Positions 1 to 5,673 of a DNA stretch of 5,682 bases are shown piece by piece. Positions within the stretch are counted from its first letter, which is position 1. Each line of letters begins with the position of its first letter. Position numbers and translations under genes: made by a program. Origin of the DNA: an uncultured Flavobacteriaceae bacterium (lineage in GTDB: Bacteria > Bacteroidota > Bacteroidia > Flavobacteriales > Flavobacteriaceae); the NCBI GenBank assembly GCA_947311815.1, contig CAMZMA010000255.1:1-5682 (forward strand). Direction: 5' to 3'. The notes beneath the pieces are model-generated. The model saw nothing but the letters and a program-made list of their open reading frames with translations. It had not been told where the DNA came from and ran no database searches.

Positions 1-84
1 AGAAAATTAAAACAAGAGGTAAACTCTTGGCTCTATAATCTAATTTCTTCCCTATTGATGAGATATAAAAAACTTGTTTTTTAA
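1..84 (+). CDS. Possible C-terminal tail of a rightward gene entering from the left edge (partial)
   Basis: Frame 1 is open from the first base to a TAA at 82-84, giving 27 codons without a start. The peptide ends WLYNLISSLLMRYKKLVF, which looks like an amphipathic helix with a basic end, as is common at protein C-termini. The other two forward frames close early, with TAA at 8-10 and at 36-38. The strong hairpin at 126-157 lies about 40 bases after this stop and works in both directions, which fits a rightward gene ending here and facing the leftward helicase. A stretch this short can be open by chance in AT-rich DNA, so the call rests mainly on position. The family cannot be recognised. Confidence 0.35.
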   Translation, partial: RKLKQEVNSWLYNLISSLLMRYKKLVF

Positions 85-125
85 GGAACGACTATTTAAT
101 CATAGAATACTCAGGTTTAAAGCAT

Positions 126-157
126 AAAAAAACCGAGAAAACTTCTCGGTTTTTTTA
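126..157. terminator. Bidirectional intrinsic terminator
   Basis: A perfect inverted repeat has arms AAAAAAACCGAGAA (126-139) and TTCTCGGTTTTTTT (143-156) around a three-base loop, AAC. The G/C-containing core ACCGAGAA/TTCTCGGT is flanked by an A-run on the left and a T-run on the right. Transcripts from either side therefore end in a hairpin followed by U residues. It lies about 30 bases past the helicase stop codon (188-190) and about 40 bases past the possible rightward gene tail, so it suits two converging genes. Confidence 0.9.
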
Positions 158-187
158 TGAAACTTATTGAATAATTCAGGATAAGTT

Positions 188-2002
188 TTATCTTTCTCTA
201 CGTCTTCTTCCGAATCCGCCAGTTCTTTTATCTTGAGTTCCTCTATCTGGTCTGTCAGAGCTTCTACGCTTTTTATCAGAAAAACCTTCGCTTCTTCTGC
301 TAGAGGTTTCTTTGCTACGTCTTCTTCCAAAGCCACCACCATCTCTATTTCCGAAAGATTTTTTACCACGTCTTCTTCCGCCACCGCCGCCAGAACGTTC
401 TTTTTTGGTGATTTCTATATTTACAGATCTTCCGTTAAAATCGGGTTCGTTATTTAAAAATGCTTCTAATGTTTTTTCTTGATAATTTTTATCAATTTCA
501 AAGAAAGAAAAAGTGTCTAAAATATCAATAGAACCAATATCTACTTTATCGCCAATATTTTGCTCATTAATCAATCCGATTAATTTACCAGGATTTAAAC
601 TGTCTTTTCTACCAATATTGATAAAGAAACGCGTCATATTTTCATCCGTAGTTCTTCTAGCACTATCTCTAGATGATAAATTGTTTAAATCGTTTGCGTT
701 TTCGTAATAAGAAAGGAAAGTATTGAACTCTAAAGAAACAAATTTTTGAATCAATTCTTCTCGGTTTAAACCTTCTAATTTTTCATAAATGCTAGGTAAA
801 AACTCAGCAATTTGAGATTCGTTTACTTCGGTATTTTGTACTTTATCAATTAAATGCATCAATTGATTTTGGCAAATTTCTTTACCAGAAGGCACTTTTC
901 CTTCAATAAATTTCTTTTTTATAATACGCTCAATCGCTCTAATTCTTCCTTTTTCTTTGTTGCTTACTAAGATTACCGAAATTCCTTTGCTACCTGCTCT
1001 ACCAGTTCTACCACTACGGTGTGTGTAGTTTTCTATTTGGTCTGGTAATTTATGATTAATCACGTGTGTTAAATTGGTTACATCTAATCCACGAGCGGCA
1101 ACATCAGTTGCTACTAAGATTTGTACTGTTTTTTTACGGAATTTACCCATTACAGAATCTCTCTGTGCTTGAGATAAATCGCCATGAAGTGCATCAGCAA
1201 CATAACCATCTCTAATTAAATTGTTAGCTACTTCTTGTGTTTCTCTACGAGTTCTACAAAAAACGATGGCATAAATATCGGTATTTACATCAACAATTCT
1301 TTTTAACGCAGGATAACGAGTTCTTTCTGAAACCATGTAATATTCATGCGCTACATCATCTGATCCTTGATTTTTTTGACCCGATGTAATTTCTACAGGC
1401 GTAGTCATATAATTTCTTGCAATAGCTTCTACTTCTCTAGGAAACGTTGCCGAAAACAATAATGTTTGCTTGGTTTCTGGTGTAGCTTCTAATACTTTAT
1501 CAAGCTCATCTTTAAAGCCCATATTTAGCATTTCATCGGCTTCATCTAATACTAGCCATTGTACATTTCCTAGCTTTAAAGCGCGTCTATTAATTAAATC
1601 TACGGTTCTTCCTGGAGTTCCTACAACGATTTGAGCGCCTCTTTTAAGGTCTCTTATTTGATCCTGAATATTAGAACCTCCATAAACTGTTGCTACTTTT
1701 ACTTTAGGCAAGTATTTTGCAAAATCTTTAATGTTGTTCCCTATTTGAATCGCTAATTCTCTTGTTGGAGATAAAATAATAGCTTGTGTATTCTTACTAT
1801 TTTCGTCTATTTGTTCTAAAATAGGCAAACTAAAAGCAGCAGTTTTACCTGTACCTGTTTGTGCAAATGCTTTTAAATCGGTAGTTGATGAAATAATTTG
1901 CGGAATTGCTTTTTCCTGTATTACGGTTGGTGTTTCATAACCTAAGTCTATTAAAGCCTTGGTTATTGAGTCTTTAAGACCCAATTCTAAAAATGTTGAC
2001 AT
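188..2002 (-). CDS. deaD: DEAD-box ATP-dependent RNA helicase, DeaD/CsdA type, with DbpA-like RNA-binding domain
   Basis: This 604-residue cytoplasmic enzyme uses ATP to unwind or remodel short RNA duplexes; relatives act in ribosome assembly, mRNA turnover and cold adaptation. The helicase core is complete: Q motif with Q29, motif I AQTGTGKT (47-54), Ia PTRELA (79-84), Ib TPGR (129-132), II DEAD (153-156), III SAT (184-186), IV around IVFCRT (246-251), V ATDVAARGLD (298-307) and VI HRSGRTGR (328-335). Residues about 455-532 resemble the DbpA RNA-binding domain, an RRM-like fold that in relatives recognises structured RNA, including 23S rRNA. Residues 535-604 form a basic Arg/Gly/Ser-rich tail with three GG[FG]-(G)RRR-like blocks, probably disordered and RNA-binding. 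The ATG at 2002 starts the usual MSTFxxLGL N-terminus. The length is close to E. coli DeaD (about 630). The family call is secure; deaD rather than another paralogue name is an inference from the domain order. Confidence 0.95.
   Translation of the reverse strand: MSTFLELGLKDSITKALIDLGYETPTVIQEKAIPQIISSTTDLKAFAQTGTGKTAAFSLPILEQIDENSKNTQAIILSPTRELAIQIGNNIKDFAKYLPKVKVATVYGGSNIQDQIRDLKRGAQIVVGTPGRTVDLINRRALKLGNVQWLVLDEADEMLNMGFKDELDKVLEATPETKQTLLFSATFPREVEAIARNYMTTPVEITSGQKNQGSDDVAHEYYMVSERTRYPALKRIVDVNTDIYAIVFCRTRRETQEVANNLIRDGYVADALHGDLSQAQRDSVMGKFRKKTVQILVATDVAARGLDVTNLTHVINHKLPDQIENYTHRSGRTGRAGSKGISVILVSNKEKGRIRAIERIIKKKFIEGKVPSGKEICQNQLMHLIDKVQNTEVNESQIAEFLPSIYEKLEGLNREELIQKFVSLEFNTFLSYYENANDLNNLSSRDSARRTTDENMTRFFINIGRKDSLNPGKLIGLINEQNIGDKVDIGSIDILDTFSFFEIDKNYQEKTLEAFLNNEPDFNGRSVNIEITKKERSGGGGGRRRGKKSFGNRDGGGFGRRRSKETSSRRSEGFSDKKRRSSDRPDRGTQDKRTGGFGRRRRER
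200..379 (-). repeat. Three exact 12-bp repeats encoding Gly-Arg-Arg-Arg in the helicase tail
   Basis: The word ACGTCTTCTTCC occurs at 200-211, 317-328 and 368-379. On the coding strand it reads GGAAGAAGACGT, encoding GRRR in all three places. The surrounding sequence also shares Gly-rich codons. Keeping the same codons in each copy suggests duplication or slippage within the RGG-like tail, although the choice of AGA and CGT for arginine also helps make the copies alike. Confidence 0.75.
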
Positions 2003-2003
2003 G

Positions 2004-2027
2004 TCTGTGTTTTTGTAGATTCACAGA
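2004..2027 (-). promoter_or_regulatory. Hairpin directly before the helicase start codon
   Basis: In the helicase mRNA, UCUGUG (2027-2022) can pair with CACAGA (2009-2004) around a 12-base A-rich loop. The stem ends one base before the AUG at 2002-2000, so folding would occupy the region where the ribosome must bind. No Shine-Dalgarno sequence is seen here. The pairing is visible in the sequence; the regulatory role is inferred, and a 6-bp stem with a loop this large is only moderately stable. Confidence 0.4.
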
Positions 2028-2099
2028 TGCCTCTTCCGTAAATCCTAATTATTAATCGCTCATGATTTTTTCTTACACTATCTGTAAAATAAAATCGGG

Positions 2100-2107
2100 C
2101 AAAGGTA
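2100..2107 (-). promoter_or_regulatory. Promoter -7 box for the helicase gene
   Basis: The leftward strand reads TACCTTTG, an exact match to the Bacteroidota -7 consensus TAnnTTTG, followed by C as is common in flavobacteria. No TTG lies 19-21 bases upstream; the nearest word is TTAG at 2134-2131, with a 23-base spacer, so the -33 element is weak or absent. Transcription would start near 2095, giving a leader of about 90 nt before the helicase AUG. The box sits just after the lipoprotein stop codon (2136-2138), so the helicase can be expressed separately. Confidence 0.7.
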
Positions 2108-2135
2108 CAGTAATTTTATTTAGAAAGGCTCTAAC

Positions 2136-3515
2136 TTACTCTTTTTGTAAATTTGCTAATTGCTTGTGTATTTTTCTTGAGTTTAACGAAGCGAATCCGT
2201 TAGCAATAATTCCTTTTTTATTGACAAGTATTGTTCTAGGAAATTTACTGGTAAGAAAAGCGTTTGCATCACTTAAACTATCAATAAAAAATTGGGTTTT
2301 AATATCTAATTTCTTAATTTTATCGTCGATGTTTCCATTAATTTTAATTTGAATAAATTTAATTTTCGGGTATTTAGTTTGCAAAAAGTTAATTCTAGTA
2401 GCAACAAATTCGGGGCTTACATATGCTGAATTCCAAAATAACAAAAACGATGGTGTTCCTTTAATAATTTGTTTGATAGATTGTTTACTATTACTAAAAT
2501 CTGTAATTAAAAAATCATCTATTTTTTCGCCAGTTTTAACTAACTTGGTATCGTTTAATAAACGTTGTACTTCTTTTTTTTGTTGAATACTAGTGTTTAG
2601 TTTAAAAAATGTAAAAAACACATCGGTATAATTAGTGCAACTAGATTGGTTGTAAAAATGAGAAATTATGGTTTGGTTTAGTAATTCGTTTCTTGTTTTT
2701 TCGCTTTTAATCTTGTCATTTATAATATACAGTAGGTTTTTTGTGAATTCTGATGAAAAATTATGCGTTTTTTCATATGCTAAATTGTATAAATAATTGG
2801 TTACATATCTAGAATATGCGTAAAAATACATCAACGAATCTTTATTGATGTCAATCTTTTTTCTGTGCTCATAAAACGAAGTTAGTTCAGCAAGTTCTTT
2901 TGTATGGCTTTTACCACATTTTTTATGAGAAATAGGATATTTTTCAAGTTTATTATACAGAGGAAAAGTAAGCGCAATCTTTAAAACCTCTTTAAATCCT
3001 TTTGATTCATTAGGATTATGTTCAATAAAATTTGCGTACTTTTCTAATTTTAGGATCTTGATAGAATCTACAAGACGTTTTAATATTGTTGGTGATAATT
3101 GACGTTGATTGTGAAAAATATGATTATCTTTTTCGGCTTCTAAAAAACAATCAATAAGCATATTATTTCTAGCAGCTCCTTTACCACTAAAAACCAAAGA
3201 GCCATCAAAATCCCACGTGTTTAATCGAATTAATAAACTATCTTGAGGGTGTAAATATAAAAACTGAAATTCAGGTCCGTATTTAAAATAATAAATCCCT
3301 TCTGAGTTGATATCAATTTTACTCAAAAATTTATTATTGGTATCTAAGAAAAAAGTATCCATTGCTTTTTCCATTTGATATAGAATTACAAATTTAGATT
3401 TAGGATTGATAATTTTTCCTCCAAAATAAGTGCTTTTTTTGGGAGGATTTGTAGTACAACCTACAAGTATTAAAAGGAGGAGCAAAAAGGGAATATTATT
3501 AATTTTACCAATCAT
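2136..3515 (-). CDS. Lipoprotein with a cysteine-less thioredoxin-like domain (TlpA/AhpC-TSA-like fold)
   Basis: This is a 459-residue envelope lipoprotein. Residues 1-20 are a lipoprotein signal peptide: a hydrophobic core FLLLLLILV and the lipobox LVGC, with the lipidated cysteine at C20. The next residues, TTNPPKK, carry no acidic cluster of the kind linked to surface export in Bacteroidota, so a periplasm-facing location is likely. Residues about 28-115 form a beta-rich region ending in FSGKGAARNN, typical of the N-terminal part of Bacteroidota TlpA-like proteins. Residues about 116-320 look largely helical. Residues about 327-456 fit a thioredoxin-like fold, with the strand FLLFW (357-361) and a cis-proline-type motif FPRTILVNKKG (425-435). 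Where relatives have WCxPC, this protein has WNSAYVSPEF (361-370), so both catalytic cysteines are missing. The only other cysteines, C123, C200 and C293, lie outside the fold. Disulfide exchange at the usual site is therefore unlikely. A structural or binding role is possible, but the function is unknown. Confidence 0.85.
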   Translation of the reverse strand: MIGKINNIPFLLLLLILVGCTTNPPKKSTYFGGKIINPKSKFVILYQMEKAMDTFFLDTNNKFLSKIDINSEGIYYFKYGPEFQFLYLHPQDSLLIRLNTWDFDGSLVFSGKGAARNNMLIDCFLEAEKDNHIFHNQRQLSPTILKRLVDSIKILKLEKYANFIEHNPNESKGFKEVLKIALTFPLYNKLEKYPISHKKCGKSHTKELAELTSFYEHRKKIDINKDSLMYFYAYSRYVTNYLYNLAYEKTHNFSSEFTKNLLYIINDKIKSEKTRNELLNQTIISHFYNQSSCTNYTDVFFTFFKLNTSIQQKKEVQRLLNDTKLVKTGEKIDDFLITDFSNSKQSIKQIIKGTPSFLLFWNSAYVSPEFVATRINFLQTKYPKIKFIQIKINGNIDDKIKKLDIKTQFFIDSLSDANAFLTSKFPRTILVNKKGIIANGFASLNSRKIHKQLANLQKE

Positions 3516-3540
3516 ATAGGGTTCTGAAAATTATATTAAG

Positions 3541-3548
3541 CAAAAATA
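3541..3548 (-). promoter_or_regulatory. Promoter -7 box for the lipoprotein gene
   Basis: The leftward strand reads TATTTTTG, matching TAnnTTTG exactly. Transcription would begin near 3535, about 20 bases before the ATG at 3515, which supports that start. No TTG is found at the expected -33 distance. Instead, the paired TTGTTAA repeats (on the + strand) lie across and upstream of that position, so an activator could be needed. Confidence 0.55.
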
Positions 3549-3568
3549 AACATCTATAAAGTAGTTTA

Positions 3569-3586
3569 TTGTTAATACGTTGTTAA
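3569..3586 (+). repeat. Two TTGTTAA direct repeats spaced by one helical turn
   Basis: TTGTTAA occurs at 3569-3575 and again at 3580-3586, 11 bp apart from start to start, so both copies face the same side of the helix. They lie in the divergent promoter region, across the -33 area of the lipoprotein promoter. This arrangement is typical of tandem binding sites for a regulator, but the words are AT-rich and short, so chance is possible. Confidence 0.35.
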
Positions 3587-3637
3587 AAGAATGGTATTTT
3601 GATGAGTAAAATGAGTTAAAAATGAATGTTTAGATAC

Positions 3638-3667
3638 TTGAATTCATGTAGCTTTTGCTTACTTTTG
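3638..3667 (+). promoter_or_regulatory. Promoter of the ABC-F gene (-33 TTG, 19-bp spacer, -7 TACTTTTG)
   Basis: TTG at 3638-3640 is followed after exactly 19 bases by TACTTTTG at 3660-3667. This is a full match to the Bacteroidota primary-sigma promoter (TTG, N19-21, TAnnTTTG). Transcription should start near 3672, leaving an A-rich leader of about 20 nt. This decides the start of the gene: the in-frame TTG at 3655 lies inside the promoter and upstream of the transcript, so ATG 3691 must be used. Confidence 0.75.
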
Positions 3668-3690
3668 CAAAAAATTTAAAAAATAGTAAA

Positions 3691-5310
3691 ATGTTATCAG
3701 TTTCTAATTTATCGGTTCAGTTTGGTAAGCGTGTGTTGTTTGATGAAGTGAATACCAAGTTTTTACAAGGTAATTGCTACGGAATTATTGGAGCCAATGG
3801 TTCTGGTAAGTCTACATTCTTAAAAATTCTTTCGGGCAAGCAAGAGCCAACATCGGGTTCTGTGCATTTAGAAAAAGGCAAACGAATGTCGGTTTTAACG
3901 CAAGATCACTTTGAGTTTGATGAAATTACCGTTTTAGAAACCGTAGTAATGGGAAACAAAGAGTTGTTTGCTATTAAAAAAGAAATGGATGCATTGTATG
4001 CCGATTATACCGATGAAAATGCCGAAAAAATAGGCGAACTTCAAGTTACTTTTGAAGAAATGAACGGTTGGAATGCAGATTCTGATGCTGCTGCCATGTT
4101 GTCTAACCTTGGTATTAAAGAAGATTTACACTATTCTTTGATGAAAGATTTAGACGGAAAACAAAAAGTACGTGTGTTGTTATCGCAAGCATTATTTGGC
4201 AATCCTGATGTGTTAATTATGGATGAACCTACCAATGATTTAGATTTTGAAACCATTGCTTGGTTAGAAAATTTCTTAGCAAATTATGAAAACTGTGTCA
4301 TTGTTGTATCGCATGATAGACACTTTTTAGATGCAGTTTGTACGCATATTTCTGATATTGATTACGGCAAAATAAATCACTATTCGGGTAATTATACATT
4401 TTGGTATGAATCAAGTCAATTAGCGGCAAAACAGCGCTCACAACAAAACAAAAAAGCCGAAGATAAAAAGAAAGAATTAGAAGAATTTATCCGTCGTTTT
4501 TCTGCCAATGTTGCCAAATCTAAACAGGCAACTTCACGTAAAAAAATGATTGAAAAATTAAATGTAGAAGATATAAAACCATCTAGCAGAAGATATCCTG
4601 CTATTATTTTTGAAAGAGAACGAGAAGCAGGAGATCAAATTTTAAATGTAGAAGGTTTAGAAAAAAATTTCGAAGGCACACCATTATTTAAAAATATTGA
4701 TATTAATTTAAACAAAGGCGATAAAGTAGCTGTTATTTCTAAAAATTCTAGAGCAGTTACTGCTTTTTATCAAATTATTTCTGGAAATGAACAGGCGGAT
4801 GCAGGTACTTTTTCTTGGGGAGTTACCACAACTCAATCTTATTTACCCTTAGATAATTCATCTTTCTTTCAAGACGGTGAATTGAATTTGGTAGATTGGT
4901 TACGTCAATATGCGAAAACAGAATTAGAACGTGAAGAAGTGTTTTTACGTGGTTTTTTAGGAAAAATGATTTTTTCTGGCGAAGAAGCTTTAAAGAAAAG
5001 TAACGTTTTATCGGGAGGCGAAAAAGTACGTTGTATGCTTTCTAGAATGATGATGACCAGAGCCAATATTCTATTACTTGACGAACCGACCAATCACTTA
5101 GATTTAGAGTCGATACAATCTTTAAATAATTCGTTAATTAACTTTAAAGGTACCGTGTTGTTTTCTACACACGATCATGAGTTTGCACAAACGGTTGCCA
5201 ACAGAATTATAGAAATTACTCCAAAAGGTGTGATTGATAGATATAGTACTTTTGAAGAGTATTTAACCGATCCAAAAATTAAAGCGTTAAGAGAAAAAAT
5301 GTACGAATAG
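3691..5310 (+). CDS. ybiT: ABC-F family ATPase, YbiT type, with one degenerate ATP site
   Basis: This 539-residue cytoplasmic protein has two ABC ATPase domains and no membrane segment. ABC-F proteins bind the ribosomal E site and relieve translation problems; YbiT is one of the four E. coli types (about 530 residues). Domain 1 (about 1-240) has Walker A GANGSGKST (34-42), Walker B VLIMDE (174-179) and switch SHD (207-209), but its signature is DLDGKQKVR (153-161) instead of LSGGxK. A charged linker (about 241-315) matches the ABC-F tRNA-interacting region and holds the YbiT-like stretch RRFSANVAKSKQATSR (268-283). Domain 2 (about 317-512) has an intact signature LSGGEKVR (440-447), Walker B ILLLDE (460-465) and switch STHD (492-495). 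Its Walker A is SKNSRAVTA (350-358), with valine at the lysine position, and its Q-loop glutamine also seems absent. A similar second Walker A is recalled in other Bacteroidota YbiT proteins. The gene has its own promoter, and ATG 3691 gives the normal MLSVSNLSVQFG start. Confidence 0.93.
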   Translation: MLSVSNLSVQFGKRVLFDEVNTKFLQGNCYGIIGANGSGKSTFLKILSGKQEPTSGSVHLEKGKRMSVLTQDHFEFDEITVLETVVMGNKELFAIKKEMDALYADYTDENAEKIGELQVTFEEMNGWNADSDAAAMLSNLGIKEDLHYSLMKDLDGKQKVRVLLSQALFGNPDVLIMDEPTNDLDFETIAWLENFLANYENCVIVVSHDRHFLDAVCTHISDIDYGKINHYSGNYTFWYESSQLAAKQRSQQNKKAEDKKKELEEFIRRFSANVAKSKQATSRKKMIEKLNVEDIKPSSRRYPAIIFEREREAGDQILNVEGLEKNFEGTPLFKNIDINLNKGDKVAVISKNSRAVTAFYQIISGNEQADAGTFSWGVTTTQSYLPLDNSSFFQDGELNLVDWLRQYAKTELEREEVFLRGFLGKMIFSGEEALKKSNVLSGGEKVRCMLSRMMMTRANILLLDEPTNHLDLESIQSLNNSLINFKGTVLFSTHDHEFAQTVANRIIEITPKGVIDRYSTFEEYLTDPKIKALREKMYE

Positions 5311-5345
5311 AGGTTCGTGTAATTAATAATCGAAATTTAGAATAA

Positions 5346-5379
5346 AATTTTTTAGAGGAACGAGTTCCTTTAAAAAATT
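5346..5379. repeat. Long inverted repeat downstream of the ABC-F gene
   Basis: The arms AATTTTTTAGAGGAA (5346-5360) and TTCCTTTAAAAAATT (5365-5379) pair over 15 positions around CGAG, with one G-U wobble (5355 with 5370). It begins 36 bases after the ABC-F stop and is the best candidate for that gene's transcript end. However, the T-run is in the left arm and no U-tract follows on either strand, so it is not a standard intrinsic terminator. It may instead protect the mRNA 3' end or be the remnant of a dispersed palindromic repeat. Confidence 0.6.
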
Positions 5380-5602
5380 GTAGCGATACAGATTGCGTGT
5401 TTAGTGGTTTTTTACCCGAAAAAGCATAAAATTTATTCAAAAAAATAAATTTACAACAAGCTAGGAATCATAACTGTTTTGATAACGAGGATATTGTATT
5501 GGTTTTTCTAATTTTTCTTAGGTCGAACCTTTAGATTTCTAGTTTAACACCTCATAGTCATCATTGTTTTTTTTGAGTTTTTAAATTTTGAGCCGAATAA
5601 AC

Positions 5603-5634
5603 TTGTTTTATCGCTAAAAATAGGGGTAAATTTG
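5603..5634 (+). promoter_or_regulatory. Candidate promoter for a gene beyond the right edge
   Basis: TTG at 5603-5605, a 21-base spacer and TAAATTTG at 5627-5634 match the Bacteroidota promoter pattern in the rightward direction. Transcription would begin near 5640. A gene could start at ATG 5663 or ATG 5677. The spacer is at the long end of the accepted range, and the motif is simple enough to occur by chance in AT-rich DNA. Confidence 0.45.
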
Positions 5635-5643
5635 AGCGATAAA
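5607..5643. repeat. 9-bp inverted repeat framing the right-edge promoter
   Basis: TTTATCGCT (5607-5615) and AGCGATAAA (5635-5643) are perfect inverted copies separated by 19 bases, about 28 bp from centre to centre. The left copy lies in the promoter spacer and the right copy covers the predicted transcription start, so together they bracket the -7 box. This is where an operator for a dimeric regulator would lie. The TCGC core makes chance less likely than for purely A/T words. Confidence 0.45.
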
Positions 5644-5673
5644 TAATAAAAACACAGCCCAAATGACGGCTGT
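5641..5673 (-). terminator. Terminator-like hairpin, better suited to leftward transcription
   Basis: ACAGCC (5654-5659) and GGCTGT (5668-5673) pair around an 8-base loop. Read leftward, the hairpin is followed by GTTTTTATTATTT (5653-5641), a fair U-rich tract. This suggests that a leftward gene ends just beyond the window. Read rightward, the tract is only TTTTAT. The other reading is that this lies in the leader of a rightward gene starting at ATG 5677; the window is too short to decide. Confidence 0.5.

Noticed and set aside
13..29. CAAGAG / CTCTTG hairpin near the left edge
   Set aside because: The 6-bp stem has no T-run and lies inside the possible coding tail. It is weaker than the terminator at 126-157.
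100..384. Leftward open frame of 94 codons over the helicase 3' end
   Set aside because: It overlaps the helicase coding sequence and runs through the terminator hairpin. Its Glu/Lys-rich composition comes from the repeated Arg/Gly codons read in another frame.
233..707. Rightward open frames of 74 and 64 codons antisense to the helicase
   Set aside because: They lie wholly inside a well-supported gene, have no promoter or initiation context, and resemble no protein family.
2062..2352. Rightward open frame of 96 codons
   Set aside because: Most of it is antisense to the lipoprotein thioredoxin-like domain, and its start lies in the helicase leader. No rightward promoter precedes it.
3655..3690. 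Extension of the ABC-F gene to an in-frame TTG at 3655
   Set aside because: The TTG lies within the promoter, before the predicted transcription start, and the family N-terminus matches the ATG at 3691.
4905..5093. Leftward open frame of 62 codons inside the ABC-F gene
   Set aside because: It is antisense to the conserved signature and Walker B region of domain 2, which fully explains the sequence.
5429..5452. Palindrome AAATTTATT / AATAAATTT
   Set aside because: It consists only of A and T in an AT-rich spacer, where such pairs are expected by chance, and no U-tract or gene context supports a role.
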